Origin: an uncultured Bacilli bacterium
Lineage (GTDB): Bacteria; Bacillota_I; Bacilli_A; RF39; UBA660
Assembly (NCBI GenBank): GCA_934085675.1
Contig: CAKOHH010000002.1
Span: forward strand, 62,001 to 126,000
DNA: 64,000 nt
Reading direction: 5' to 3'
Under the pieces are notes generated by a model. The model was given only the letters and a program-made list of their open reading frames with translations, was not told where the DNA came from and made no database searches. Of the stretch, positions 26,078 to 34,720 are shown in pieces. The first letter of the stretch is position 1; every line of letters begins with the position of its first letter. Both the position numbers and the translations under genes were made by a program.

Positions 26078-27829
26078 ATGAAAAATATTAAAGAAGATGA
26101 ATATTTAAGTAAAATTAATCATAGCTGTGCTCATGTCTTAGCTCAAGCAGTTAGACATTTATATCCAAAGGCTAAATTTTGGGTAGGACCAGTTATTGAA
26201 GAAGGTTTTTATTATGATATGGATTTAGGAGATGTTACCTTAACCGATGAAGATTTAGATAAAATTGCTAAAGAAATGAAAAAAATCATCAAAGACGGTA
26301 AAAGAATTGTTCGTCATGAAATTTCTAGAGAAGAGGCTTTAGAAATGTTTAAAGATGATCCTTATAAAATAGATTTAATCGAAAATATGCCTGAGGGTGA
26401 AACTATTTCTTGTTATTCTCAAGGCGATTTTACAGACCTTTGTCGGGGACCTCATGCTGATACGGTAAAAGAATGTAAATATTTTAAATTATTAAAATTT
26501 TCTGGTGCCTATTATAAAGGTGATTCCAAAAATAAAATGTTACAAAGAATCTACGGCGTATGTTTCGCCAATGAAGAAGACTTAAATGAACATTTAGCTA
26601 TGCTTGAAGAAGCAAAACAACGCGATCACCGTAAATTAGGTAAAGATTTAGGTATTTTCATGTTTTCTGATTTAGTTGGAAAAGGACTTCCTATGTGGCT
26701 ACCTAATGGCTTTATCGTTCGTCGTGCCCTTGTTGATTACATTACGGATAAAGAACTTTTGCATGGTTATAAACATGTTATGACACCATCTTTAGGAAGT
26801 GTCGAACTTTATAAAACAAGTGGTCATTGGGATCATTATAAAGAAGATATGTTCCCAGCTATGGAACTTGACAATGAATCTTATGTTTTAAGACCTATGA
26901 ATTGTCCTCATCATATGATGATGTTTAAAAATTCTTTACATTCTTATCGTGATCTTCCCCTTCGTATTGCCGAAATAGCAAACGATTTTAGATATGAAGC
27001 CAGCGGGGCAGTATGTGGTATTGAAAGAACGAGAGCCTTTACCCAAAATGATTCGCACATTTTCTGTACCAAAGATCAAATAAAAACAGAATTTAAGGCT
27101 GTTATTGATTTGATTTTAGATGTTTATAAAGATTTTGGCTTTAAAGATTATCGTTTCCGTTTATCTTTAAGAGATAAAAATGACACGGAAAAATATTTTG
27201 GTAATGATGAATTATGGGCTAAAAGTGAACAAGAACTAAGGGAAGTTTTAGAAGAAATTCATGCTGATTATTATGAAGCCGAAGGAGAAGCAGCCTTTTA
27301 TGGTCCTAAGTTAGATGTTCAAGTTAAAAGTGCTATTGGTCATGATGTTACTTTATCAACTGTCCAACTTGATTATCAACTACCAGAAAGATTTGATTTA
27401 ACTTACATTGATGAAAATGGGGAAAAACAAAGACCAGTTGTTATTCATAGAGCTATTCTAGGTTCCCTAGATCGTTTTATTGCTTTCTTACTTGAAGAAA
27501 CAAAAGGTGTTTTACCATTATGGCTTGCTCCAGTTATGGTTAATGTTATCCCTGTTAATATTGATTATCATTTAGATTACGCTAAAAAAATAGAAAATCT
27601 TTTATTACAAAATCATATTCGTGTTGAATTAGACAATAGAAACGAAAAATTAGGTTATAAAATGCGTGACTCAGTGATGAGAAAAATACCTGTAACGGTG
27701 ATTTTAGGTCAAAAAGAAGTTGATGAAAATCTTATTAGTTATCGGGAATATGGTAGTGAAGAAACACATACTTTAAGTTATGAAGAATTTATTTCTTATT
27801 TAAATAACAAGATTGAAAGTAAAAAATAA
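26078..27829 (+). CDS. thrS: Threonyl-tRNA synthetase lacking the TGS domain
   Basis: 583 aa, about 60 shorter than typical ThrRS because the N-terminal TGS domain is absent. The protein begins at the editing domain with HSCAHVLAQAV (HxxxH metal motif) and later GDFTDLCRGPH. The class II core has YKTSGHWDHY, motif 2 FRYEAS, the Zn ligand Cys in RPMNCPHH, and motif 3 with GSLDR. The C-terminal anticodon-binding domain ends near residue 575. ATG 26078 is preferred to the GTG at 26069, which abuts the previous stop. Controlled by the upstream T-box. Confidence 0.93.
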   Translation: MKNIKEDEYLSKINHSCAHVLAQAVRHLYPKAKFWVGPVIEEGFYYDMDLGDVTLTDEDLDKIAKEMKKIIKDGKRIVRHEISREEALEMFKDDPYKIDLIENMPEGETISCYSQGDFTDLCRGPHADTVKECKYFKLLKFSGAYYKGDSKNKMLQRIYGVCFANEEDLNEHLAMLEEAKQRDHRKLGKDLGIFMFSDLVGKGLPMWLPNGFIVRRALVDYITDKELLHGYKHVMTPSLGSVELYKTSGHWDHYKEDMFPAMELDNESYVLRPMNCPHHMMMFKNSLHSYRDLPLRIAEIANDFRYEASGAVCGIERTRAFTQNDSHIFCTKDQIKTEFKAVIDLILDVYKDFGFKDYRFRLSLRDKNDTEKYFGNDELWAKSEQELREVLEEIHADYYEAEGEAAFYGPKLDVQVKSAIGHDVTLSTVQLDYQLPERFDLTYIDENGEKQRPVVIHRAILGSLDRFIAFLLEETKGVLPLWLAPVMVNVIPVNIDYHLDYAKKIENLLLQNHIRVELDNRNEKLGYKMRDSVMRKIPVTVILGQKEVDENLISYREYGSEETHTLSYEEFISYLNNKIESKK

Positions 27830-27860
27830 TAAATCTGTTTCAAAGGAGTTGTAACATAAA

Positions 27861-28343
27861 ATGAATATTGGCAAGTCGGCTTTAATTTTAATAGATGAAG
27901 AAAAAATCATTTTATTACCCAAAAAGAAAGGGTTAGATTTTCATATTGAATATATTTTAGAACGTTCTAAGAAAAATAAACAATTACGGAAAATTATAAA
28001 TCAGTTTGATGTAACTAAAATTTTAGATAATCCAGCCCTAATCCAAGAAACTATTATTAAAGCCTTAGTGGCAAAAGGGTATATTGTTTTTTGTAACTTA
28101 TGTCCCCAAGTGTTAGATGAAACAAATCTTTTTGTCGGTTATGGGCCATGCACTCTTTCTTGTACTCAAATAAATAATTTAGAAGAATTAAAACAGCAAA
28201 ATATAAATATTATGGAAATGGGAATGTTAGATTCTTTAGGAGAATTTAAAACCATTGGAGATGATGACTCCATGGGTTTAAGTGAAAGAAAATGGCTTGA
28301 TGATTATTTACAAAGTGTTTCTAGCATGCCATCTCGAAAATAA
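27861..28343 (+). CDS. Uncharacterised 160-aa protein downstream of thrS
   Basis: Not recognised. Soluble, with an N-terminal beta-rich segment (ALILIDEEKIILLPKK), a helical middle, and a Cys-containing central part (VFCNLCPQVLDETNLFVGYGPCTLSC) with four Cys that could bind metal. Acidic C-terminus (GDDDSMGLSERKWLDDYLQ). It begins 31 nt after thrS with AAAGGAG before the ATG, so it is probably the third gene of the threonine T-box operon. Confidence 0.65.
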   Translation: MNIGKSALILIDEEKIILLPKKKGLDFHIEYILERSKKNKQLRKIINQFDVTKILDNPALIQETIIKALVAKGYIVFCNLCPQVLDETNLFVGYGPCTLSCTQINNLEELKQQNINIMEMGMLDSLGEFKTIGDDDSMGLSERKWLDDYLQSVSSMPSRK

Positions 28344-28384
28344 ATTTAGTCAATAAAAAATACCCTTTTTAAATAAAAACATGT

Positions 28385-28594
28385 TATAATAAATTACGAA
28401 AACAGAAGAAAGACTAGTAATAAAAGTTTTTTGTAAAGAAAGACTGTGGTTGATGCAAACAGTTCATAAACTTTTAAGAATCTCCTTTCTTAGTGGAGTT
28501 AATCTCTCCCGGTTTTAAACCGTTATCTTAAATTAAGTAAATTAAAGGATGGCACCGTCATTAAGACTCCTTTTTAGGAGGGCCATTCTTTTTT
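28385..28594 (+). promoter_or_regulatory. Promoter and T-box leader, probably serine-specific
   Basis: An extended -10 (TGTTATAAT, to 28390) starts the leader. GGTTGATGCAAAC near 28448 matches the stem I distal loop, and AGTA near 28415 sits in the 5' side of the specifier region. TCTCC at 28480-28484 offers UCU/UCC serine codons on the 3' side. The T-box AAAGGATGGCACCGTC is at 28544-28559, followed by ATGGC/GCCAT pairing and a T run. It precedes a gene pair ending in serS. Confidence 0.85.
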
Positions 28595-28609
28595 GTTAGG
28601 AGGAAAGTT

Positions 28610-29089
28610 ATGCTGGATAATCTAGATTATCATTTCTATAGTAATCTTCGATTATATGATAGGTCGAAAATGCTGGTAGAAAAATTGTTTGCTAAGAAAA
28701 AAGATAAGGCAGGGGCTTGCTATTTAAATCACTTGACCCACGTTAGTCAAGATTTAAAAACAGAGGAGCAAAAGGCCTTGGGATTAATGCATGATATTTT
28801 AGAAGATACCGATATGACAGAAGATGAGTTAAGAAAACTTGGTTATAAGGAAAAATTTATTGCTTCTATAAAACTTTTAACCAACACATATGATTCTTAT
28901 GATGAGTATATTGATAGTATTATTGAAAGTGATAATAAAGATGTTATGATGGTTAAATTAAAAGATTTATTGGATAATATGGATTTGCACCGACTTAACA
29001 AGATTGAGCAGAAAGATATTAATAGGACTATGAAATATGTGCGGGCCTATACTAAAATAATTAATAAATTGAAAGGTGAAGAAATATGA
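28610..29089 (+). CDS. Stand-alone RelA/SpoT-type HD hydrolase
   Basis: 159 aa. Matches only the HD domain of RelA/SpoT proteins: HLTHVSQD, LGLMHDILEDT (the HD and ED motifs) and VKLKDLLDNMD (the late Asp motif). No synthetase domain and no TGS or ACT. Such small alarmone hydrolases (Mesh1-like) can degrade (p)ppGpp, but the substrate here is unproven. It starts 16 nt after the T-box terminator with AGGAGG and overlaps serS by 4 nt, so it should rise when charged tRNA-Ser falls. Confidence 0.75.
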   Translation: MLDNLDYHFYSNLRLYDRSKMLVEKLFAKKKDKAGACYLNHLTHVSQDLKTEEQKALGLMHDILEDTDMTEDELRKLGYKEKFIASIKLLTNTYDSYDEYIDSIIESDNKDVMMVKLKDLLDNMDLHRLNKIEQKDINRTMKYVRAYTKIINKLKGEEI

Positions 29090-30369
29090 TAGATATAAAA
29101 TTAATAAGAGAAAATCGTGATTTAGTAAAAGAAAATATAAAGAAAAAATTTCAAGATGAAAAATTAGGACTTGTGGATGAAGTTTATGATTTAGATATCA
29201 CTATGAGAGAAACCCAAACTAAAAAAGATGCTTTAAAAGCTAAGAAAAATAAGCTTAGTGGCGAAATAGGGCTTCTTATGAAAGATAAGAAAATTGAAGA
29301 AGCTAATAAAATTAAAGAAGAAATCGCTTTAATGAGTAAAGAAATCGAAGAACTAGAAAATCGTCAAACTACTTGTGAAACCGAAATCAAAAAAAGAATG
29401 ATGGTGATTCCTCAAATAATGGATCCATCTGTGCCAATTGGTAAAGATGATTCTGAAAATGTGGAAGTTCAAAGATTTGGTGATCCAGCTGTTCCAAGTT
29501 ATGAAATTCCTTATCACGCTGATATTATTGAATCTTTTGGAGGCATGGATAAAGAAGCAGCAGGACGTACAAGTGGACAAGGTTTTTATTATTTAATTGG
29601 CGATATTGCTAGACTTCACGAAGCTTTGCTTGCTTATGCCAGAGATTTTATGATTAAGGCTGGATTTACATATGCTATTCCTCCTTTTATGATTCATAGT
29701 GATGTTGTAACTGGCGTTATGTCTTTTCCAGAAATGGAAGCTATGATGTATAAAATTGAAGGTGAAGATTTATATTTAATTGGTACCAGTGAACATAGTA
29801 TGATTGGTAAATTTAAAGACCAAATTATTAAAGACAGTGAACTTCCTATTAGTATGACAAGTTATTCTCCTTGCTTTAGAAAAGAAGGTGGGTCACATGG
29901 TCTAGAAGAAAGAGGCTTGTACCGTGTTCACCAATTTGAAAAACAAGAAATGATTGTTATTTGTGAACCAGAAGAAGCAATGGACTGGTACAATAAGATG
30001 TGGCGTTTAACTGTTGAATTTTTTAGAAGCCTAGATGTTCCTGTTAGACAATTAGAATGCTGTTCTGGAGATTTAGCAGATTTAAAAGTAAAATCTTGTG
30101 ATATTGAAGCATGGAGTCCAAGACAACAAAAATATTTTGAAGTCGGAAGTTGTTCTAATTTAGGAGATGCTCAAGCAAGACGTCTTGGTATTCGTAAAAA
30201 AGGTGAAAAGGGCACTTATTACCTAAATACACTTAACAATACAGTTGTGGCAACCCCAAGAGGATTAATTGCCGTTATTGAAAATAACTATCAAGAAGAT
30301 GGCTCTGTTAAAATTCCAAAAGTATTACAACCATACATGGGTGGCTTAGAAGTTATTAAAAGAAAATAG
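29086..30369 (+). CDS. serS: Seryl-tRNA synthetase
   Basis: 427 aa, normal length. N-terminal long antiparallel coiled coil (about 30-105, Lys/Glu-rich), then the class II core with GFYYLIGDIARLHEAL, FRKEGGSHGLEERGLYRVHQF (motif 2 region), and NTVVATPRGLIAVIENN (motif 3). It attaches serine to tRNA-Ser and tRNA-Sec. Overlaps the HD gene by ATGA and is under the serine T-box. A strong terminator follows. Confidence 0.95.
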   Translation: MIDIKLIRENRDLVKENIKKKFQDEKLGLVDEVYDLDITMRETQTKKDALKAKKNKLSGEIGLLMKDKKIEEANKIKEEIALMSKEIEELENRQTTCETEIKKRMMVIPQIMDPSVPIGKDDSENVEVQRFGDPAVPSYEIPYHADIIESFGGMDKEAAGRTSGQGFYYLIGDIARLHEALLAYARDFMIKAGFTYAIPPFMIHSDVVTGVMSFPEMEAMMYKIEGEDLYLIGTSEHSMIGKFKDQIIKDSELPISMTSYSPCFRKEGGSHGLEERGLYRVHQFEKQEMIVICEPEEAMDWYNKMWRLTVEFFRSLDVPVRQLECCSGDLADLKVKSCDIEAWSPRQQKYFEVGSCSNLGDAQARRLGIRKKGEKGTYYLNTLNNTVVATPRGLIAVIENNYQEDGSVKIPKVLQPYMGGLEVIKRK

Positions 30370-30384
30370 AAAATATTTGGCTAT

Positions 30385-30426
30385 AAAAAAACTTTAATGG
30401 ATTGAAATTTCATTAAAGTTTTTTTT
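30385..30426 (+). terminator. Terminator after serS (bidirectional)
   Basis: AAAAAACTTTAATG / CATTAAAGTTTTTT perfect arms of 14 nt with a 12-nt loop. A-rich and T-rich flanks allow use from both strands. Confidence 0.85.
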
Positions 30427-30434
30427 AATAATAT

Positions 30435-30863
30435 TTAAATATCAGTAGGATTTACTGGATGTAAGTGTCCTTGACAACATTCTTCTAAACAATCAAAACT
30501 TGGTAAATTTCCCTTTTTTTCAGAAGAATTTAATTCTTTGTAAATATTTATCATTTGAACGGGTATTTTAGTTTCTTTTTGACAGGTATCACATTTAAAT
30601 AAAATATATTTTTTCTTTGTTTGATGTTCGTCATCTTCACATAATTTATCAAAGTTCACATCAAGAGCCTGAGCAATTCTCCAAGCAGCACCTAAAGAGA
30701 AAGTTTGATGATAAGAAGATTCAATACCACTGATAAAAGATAGAGAATAATTAATTTCTTCAGCTAATTTTTCTTGTGTCCAACCTTTTTGACGTCTGTA
30801 CTTTTTAATGTTTTTACTTATAACTTCATAAATGTAGTTTTCATCATCTTTTTTAAATTCCAT
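30435..30863 (-). CDS. XRE-family regulator with C-terminal Cys/His cluster
   Basis: 142 aa. Residues about 13-70 form an HTH (ISKNIKKYRRQKGWTQEKLAEEIN...ISGIESSYHQ). The C-terminal 55 residues carry CDTCQKE and then CLEECCQGHLH, likely a zinc-binding ribbon, which could sense metal or redox state. Divergent from the SPFH/zinc-ribbon operon, with two perfect palindromes between them, so it probably controls itself and that operon. CTCC of the site on the opposite strand (GGAG) precedes the ATG. Confidence 0.8.
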   Translation of the reverse strand: MEFKKDDENYIYEVISKNIKKYRRQKGWTQEKLAEEINYSLSFISGIESSYHQTFSLGAAWRIAQALDVNFDKLCEDDEHQTKKKYILFKCDTCQKETKIPVQMINIYKELNSSEKKGNLPSFDCLEECCQGHLHPVNPTDI

Positions 30864-30892
30864 TTTTTCTCCTCAATTCTATTAAACATGTT

Positions 30893-30904
30893 TATGTTTT
30901 TATT
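30893..30904. promoter_or_regulatory. Palindrome in XRE leader (possible operator)
   Basis: TAAACATGTTTA, a perfect 12-bp palindrome 30 nt upstream of the XRE start codon. Confidence 0.35.
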
Positions 30905-30923
30905 ATCCTACAAAAATAGTGAG

Positions 30924-30952
30924 TTTTTTATTCACTCTTAGTGAATAAAAAA
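30924..30952. promoter_or_regulatory. Long dyad between XRE gene and SPFH operon (possible operator)
   Basis: TTTTTTATTCAC / GTGAATAAAAAA, perfect 12-nt arms around TCTTA. It is well upstream of both start codons. The position suits a regulator site; a bidirectional terminator is the alternative reading because of the T/A runs. Confidence 0.45.
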
Positions 30953-30985
30953 GAATAAAGTGTCAAAAATAGTGCAATTTTGTGA

Positions 30986-31013
30986 TTGAAAGTTGTGTTA
31001 GTTGTGCTATAAT
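30986..31013 (+). promoter_or_regulatory. Promoter of the SPFH/zinc-ribbon operon
   Basis: TTGAAA 30986-30991, 16-nt spacer, TATAAT 31008-31013, TGC extended -10. Confidence 0.7.
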
Positions 31014-31103
31014 GAAGAGGAATAGAGAAGTGCCTAGGAAGTTTAATAATTTATATTGCAATAACTTTTTTGTTCAAGTGTTTAAAAAAGAAAGAGGTAA
31101 TTT

Positions 31104-32306
31104 ATGGGATTTATAAAAGCGTTTTCAGGCGCCTTAAGTGGCACCTTTGCTGATCAATGGAAAGATTTTTATGTACCAATGGCAAATGTTCCAGCTACAA
31201 CTGGCTTATTTCCAGCCGTTTTACAAGGAACAAATGCTAATCGAGGAGAAAACTACAAAGGCTCTGAAAATATTATTACTAATGGAAGTAAAATTGTTGT
31301 GCCAGAAGGAACGGCACTCATTACTGTAGAAAATGGTGCTGTAACAGGCTTTATTTCTGAGCCAGGGGGATATGAATTTAGGTCTAACGACCCTAATTCA
31401 AGGTCAATGTTTAGTGGAGATGGTATTTTATCATCTACTATTAGTCAATCTTTTGAAAGATTTAAATTTGGAGGACAACCAGGAGTTCAACAATTGGCCT
31501 TTTATGTTAACTTAAAACCAATTACAGGAAATAGATTTGGCACTCAAACCCCAATTTATTGGCAAGATGAGTATTTAGCAACAAGAGCAGGCGGAAGTGC
31601 CAGAGGTACTTATTCTTTAAAAATTGTTGACCCAATTTTATTTTTTAAAGGTTTTGTACCCGATAAGTATAAAGGGGCTAATGCTTCTATCTTTGATTTT
31701 GCTGATATGGATAATCCAGCATGTGACCATTTATTTAATGATTTTCTAACATGCCTAACGGGATCCTTCAAAAGATTTTCTTTAAAATCAAAAGAAAATA
31801 ATATGGACACAATTGATTATATTCAATCTAACTTAGATCAATTTGCTTTGACAATGGATGAAGAAATTGAAAATACTTATCAATGGTCAAGTAATTATGG
31901 TATCAAAGTCATCAGTGTTAATTTACAGGCTGATTATGATGGACCTACTTTGGAAGTGTTAGAAGAAGCAAGAAAAGCAGACCAAGAAATTAGAAGAGCA
32001 TCCAGAATGGGACAAGCATACAGCAGTAACATGGCTGGTATGATGGCCTCAGCGAGTGGTGAAGCCATGAAAACAGCTGCTGGAAATGAAAATGGGGCTA
32101 TGATGGGCTTTATGAATATGAACATGGCTAGTCAAAATGGGGCTAACTTAATGGGAGCAGTTAACAATGTTCCAACTGGGGCTTCAACAGCAAATCCTGT
32201 TGAAGATCCAACTGAGAAATTATTAAATGCAAAAAAATTATTAGATGCCGGTGCTATTACTTCAGAAGACTACAACAAATTAAAAGCCCAAATATTAGGT
32301 ATATAA
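31104..32306 (+). CDS. SPFH-domain protein with C-terminal SHOCT motif (YdjI-like)
   Basis: 400 aa. The N-terminal ~290 residues match the SPFH/'virion core protein' family (COG4260) that includes Bacillus YdjI, with segments VPEGTALITVENGAV, PGGYEFRSNDP and WQDEYLATRAGGSARGTYSLKI. A Met/Ala/Asn-rich low-complexity linker follows. The last ~30 residues (EKLLNAKKLLDAGAITSEDYNKLKAQIL) are a SHOCT motif, an oligomerisation module. No membrane helix, so it probably sits on the membrane via partners. First gene of the operon; the zinc-ribbon gene starts 3 nt after its stop. Confidence 0.85.
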   Translation: MGFIKAFSGALSGTFADQWKDFYVPMANVPATTGLFPAVLQGTNANRGENYKGSENIITNGSKIVVPEGTALITVENGAVTGFISEPGGYEFRSNDPNSRSMFSGDGILSSTISQSFERFKFGGQPGVQQLAFYVNLKPITGNRFGTQTPIYWQDEYLATRAGGSARGTYSLKIVDPILFFKGFVPDKYKGANASIFDFADMDNPACDHLFNDFLTCLTGSFKRFSLKSKENNMDTIDYIQSNLDQFALTMDEEIENTYQWSSNYGIKVISVNLQADYDGPTLEVLEEARKADQEIRRASRMGQAYSSNMAGMMASASGEAMKTAAGNENGAMMGFMNMNMASQNGANLMGAVNNVPTGASTANPVEDPTEKLLNAKKLLDAGAITSEDYNKLKAQILGI

Positions 32307-32309
32307 AAT

Positions 32310-33833
32310 ATGCAAAATAATTATGATACAAATACGATTTCTAAAACTGATAATTCTTTAACAAATGGACCTACTATTATAAAAACAGATGTTGGAGCCA
32401 AAGATGGTCAAAATAAATGCCCTAAATGTGGCTCCACAGATATGGCTGTGAATACTCACACAGGTAAGCTTCGATGTAATTTTTGCAGATACGAATTTGA
32501 ACCAGAAAAAGTTACGGGAATGGTTGAAGATATTAGTAAACTACAAGGCGAGGTTATTGGCTCTGGAGCCCAAGATATTATTGCCGACACTAAAGATGTT
32601 TTAACTTTCAAATGTAGTAGCTGTGGAGCAGAAGTAGTCATTGATTCTTCTTCTGCCTCACAAGCAAGATGTCATTGGTGTCGAAGTACTTTATCGATTA
32701 ATCAACAAATACCTAATGGTAGTATTCCTGATGTTGTTTTACCTTTTAATATTACCCGTGAGGTGGCTAGGCAAGAAATAGAAAAATTTGTTGGCAAAAG
32801 AAAATTTTTTGCAAATCCTAAATTTAAAGAAGAATTTACCACAAATAATATTATGGGAGTATATTTTCCTTATATGTTAATAGATGTAAATGCTCATATT
32901 AATTTAAAAGGACAAGGCGAACATGAGACAAGAAAGTATTATCGTGGAAGTGGAAACAACCAGCAGACTTATTATGATGCAGATTTATATTATGTTGAAA
33001 GAGACTATGATTGTATAATAAATGGCTTGTCTATAGAATCGAATGCTGATCGTTTGAATTCTTTTGCAGCGGATAAAACCAATAATATCATCAATGCTAT
33101 CATGCCATTTGATGTTGAAAACAGTGTGAAATATAATGCTAATTATTTAAAAGGATATACCTCAGAACGAAGAAATATTAATATTGACCAACTAAAAGAT
33201 GTAGTTAATACTCAAGCAAAAGATATTGCAAGGTATAAAGCTAATGATACCTTAAGTCAGTATGACAGAGGTGTTGCCTGGTCTAGTGAACAATTTACTG
33301 TTAAAGGCGAACAATGGAAGTCAGCCTATTTACCAGTTTGGCTTTATAGCTACCAAGAAGTAAAAAATAATCAGAAAATTTTGCACTACGTGGCCGTTAA
33401 TGCCAGAACAAAAGAGACGATGGGCAGTGTTCCTATTCATATGCCTAAACTTATTTTGGTTTCTATTTTAGTAGAAATATTAGGCGTTTTGGCTATGTGG
33501 TTTGTGGATTGGGATTATAGTTATTTGTTTTTATTAGCGGGTATTATTTATTTTATAGTTATTTATATGCGCTATCGTAATGTCGATGCACGTCATACTT
33601 ATGAAAAAGACACTAAAACAGATATGGCTAATCTGCATAAGGCCGATAATTTTATACAATCTAGAAGAGGCCTTACGAATGCTTCAATGAATGGGGCAAA
33701 TAATAAGAGAATTAATGGTGCATCTGTATTTAATAAAGCTATGGCTTCATTTTCAACGCAAAATACAGGAAATAACACTATTAATAGTAATGGAACAAAA
33801 GATGATATTAATAAGAAAGAAGGTCAACAATAA
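32310..33833 (+). CDS. TFIIB-type zinc-ribbon membrane protein (YdjG-like)
   Basis: 507 aa. Two zinc ribbons: CPKCGSTDMAVN...CNFC (about 30-52) and CSSCGAEVVID...CHWC (about 92-115). A large soluble middle domain follows (FPYMLIDVNAHINLKGQGEHE, YERDYDCII). Two adjacent membrane helices lie near 385-422 (LILVSILVEILGVLAMWF, YLFLLAGIIYFIVIYM), then a polar Asn/Thr-rich tail. In Bacillus YdjG, YdjH and YdjI are encoded together and help localise PspA-type stress protein; a similar membrane complex is inferred. Overlaps the next gene by one base. Confidence 0.8.
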   Translation: MQNNYDTNTISKTDNSLTNGPTIIKTDVGAKDGQNKCPKCGSTDMAVNTHTGKLRCNFCRYEFEPEKVTGMVEDISKLQGEVIGSGAQDIIADTKDVLTFKCSSCGAEVVIDSSSASQARCHWCRSTLSINQQIPNGSIPDVVLPFNITREVARQEIEKFVGKRKFFANPKFKEEFTTNNIMGVYFPYMLIDVNAHINLKGQGEHETRKYYRGSGNNQQTYYDADLYYVERDYDCIINGLSIESNADRLNSFAADKTNNIINAIMPFDVENSVKYNANYLKGYTSERRNINIDQLKDVVNTQAKDIARYKANDTLSQYDRGVAWSSEQFTVKGEQWKSAYLPVWLYSYQEVKNNQKILHYVAVNARTKETMGSVPIHMPKLILVSILVEILGVLAMWFVDWDYSYLFLLAGIIYFIVIYMRYRNVDARHTYEKDTKTDMANLHKADNFIQSRRGLTNASMNGANNKRINGASVFNKAMASFSTQNTGNNTINSNGTKDDINKKEGQQ

Positions 33834-34708
33834 TGATATGTCCAAGATGTAGTACTCAAAATATTGATGGTTCAAAATTTTGTATAAAGTGTGGAAATAA
33901 TTTATCTGATATGACAATCGACCAAACATTTGTTACTCAAAATCAAGATAATCTTTCAAACTCTGTACAAATGAATTATTCTCAACCTCAACAAACGAGT
34001 TATTCTCAGCCTCAACCATCACAAACAATAAATTATAATAGTTCAATGAATAAAATGTCAGTGAGCGAATATTTTTTTATCATTCTAGCTGTAATATTAA
34101 AACCATATACAGCCTTTAAACAAGAGTTACATAAATTTGACGGTTTTAAAAATTCGGCCATTTTGACCTTAATGGTATCTTTTATTGCAACATTAATTAC
34201 TCTAATTAAAACAATGATTAATGCTGTAAGGGTTACATCCTATTGGTCAAAAGAAACAAAGTGGGTATGGGAAAATTTAAAAAATATTAATTACACCAAG
34301 GTTATTGGAACAAACTTTTTACTATATTTAGGTATTATTGTGGCAATAGCCTGTGTATATTATATAGGAAGTTTAATTGCAAAAAAACAGCCTAATTTTT
34401 CACGATTACTAGGGATATCTGCTATGGCAGTAGTGCCGATGATAGTTTGTTTTATGATTATATCACCACTATTGTCTACGATTTATGCACCTTTAGGAAT
34501 AGGAACAACAATCGTAGGTGGGGTATATTCTGTCATTATTATTTATGAAATCATGAATAATGAAATAAAATTAGAGGGAAATGCCAAATTATATTTTAAT
34601 TTAATTTGTATGTCTATATTGGCTATTGCTGGATATTATTTGTATATGAAATTTTTCATGGGTTCTACAACAAATGATATCAAAAACATTTTAGATATGT
34701 TTAGTTAA
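33833..34708 (+). CDS. Zinc-ribbon Yip1-like membrane protein (YdjH-like)
   Basis: 291 aa. An N-terminal zinc ribbon (CPRCSTQNIDGSKFCIKCG, residues 3-21), a Gln/Pro/Ser-rich linker with repeated YSQPQ, then about five membrane helices beginning near residue 80 in a Yip1-like arrangement. It shares the ribbon-plus-membrane plan of its neighbours and begins at the stop of the previous gene. Role presumably structural in the same membrane assembly; no catalytic motif is visible. Confidence 0.7.
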   Translation: MICPRCSTQNIDGSKFCIKCGNNLSDMTIDQTFVTQNQDNLSNSVQMNYSQPQQTSYSQPQPSQTINYNSSMNKMSVSEYFFIILAVILKPYTAFKQELHKFDGFKNSAILTLMVSFIATLITLIKTMINAVRVTSYWSKETKWVWENLKNINYTKVIGTNFLLYLGIIVAIACVYYIGSLIAKKQPNFSRLLGISAMAVVPMIVCFMIISPLLSTIYAPLGIGTTIVGGVYSVIIIYEIMNNEIKLEGNAKLYFNLICMSILAIAGYYLYMKFFMGSTTNDIKNILDMFS

Positions 34709-34720
34709 GTGGTGATTAAA

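Noticed and set aside
30924..30952. Dyad read only as a terminator
   Set aside because: It lies between divergent genes, where no transcript needs ending; operator use is more likely, though not proven.
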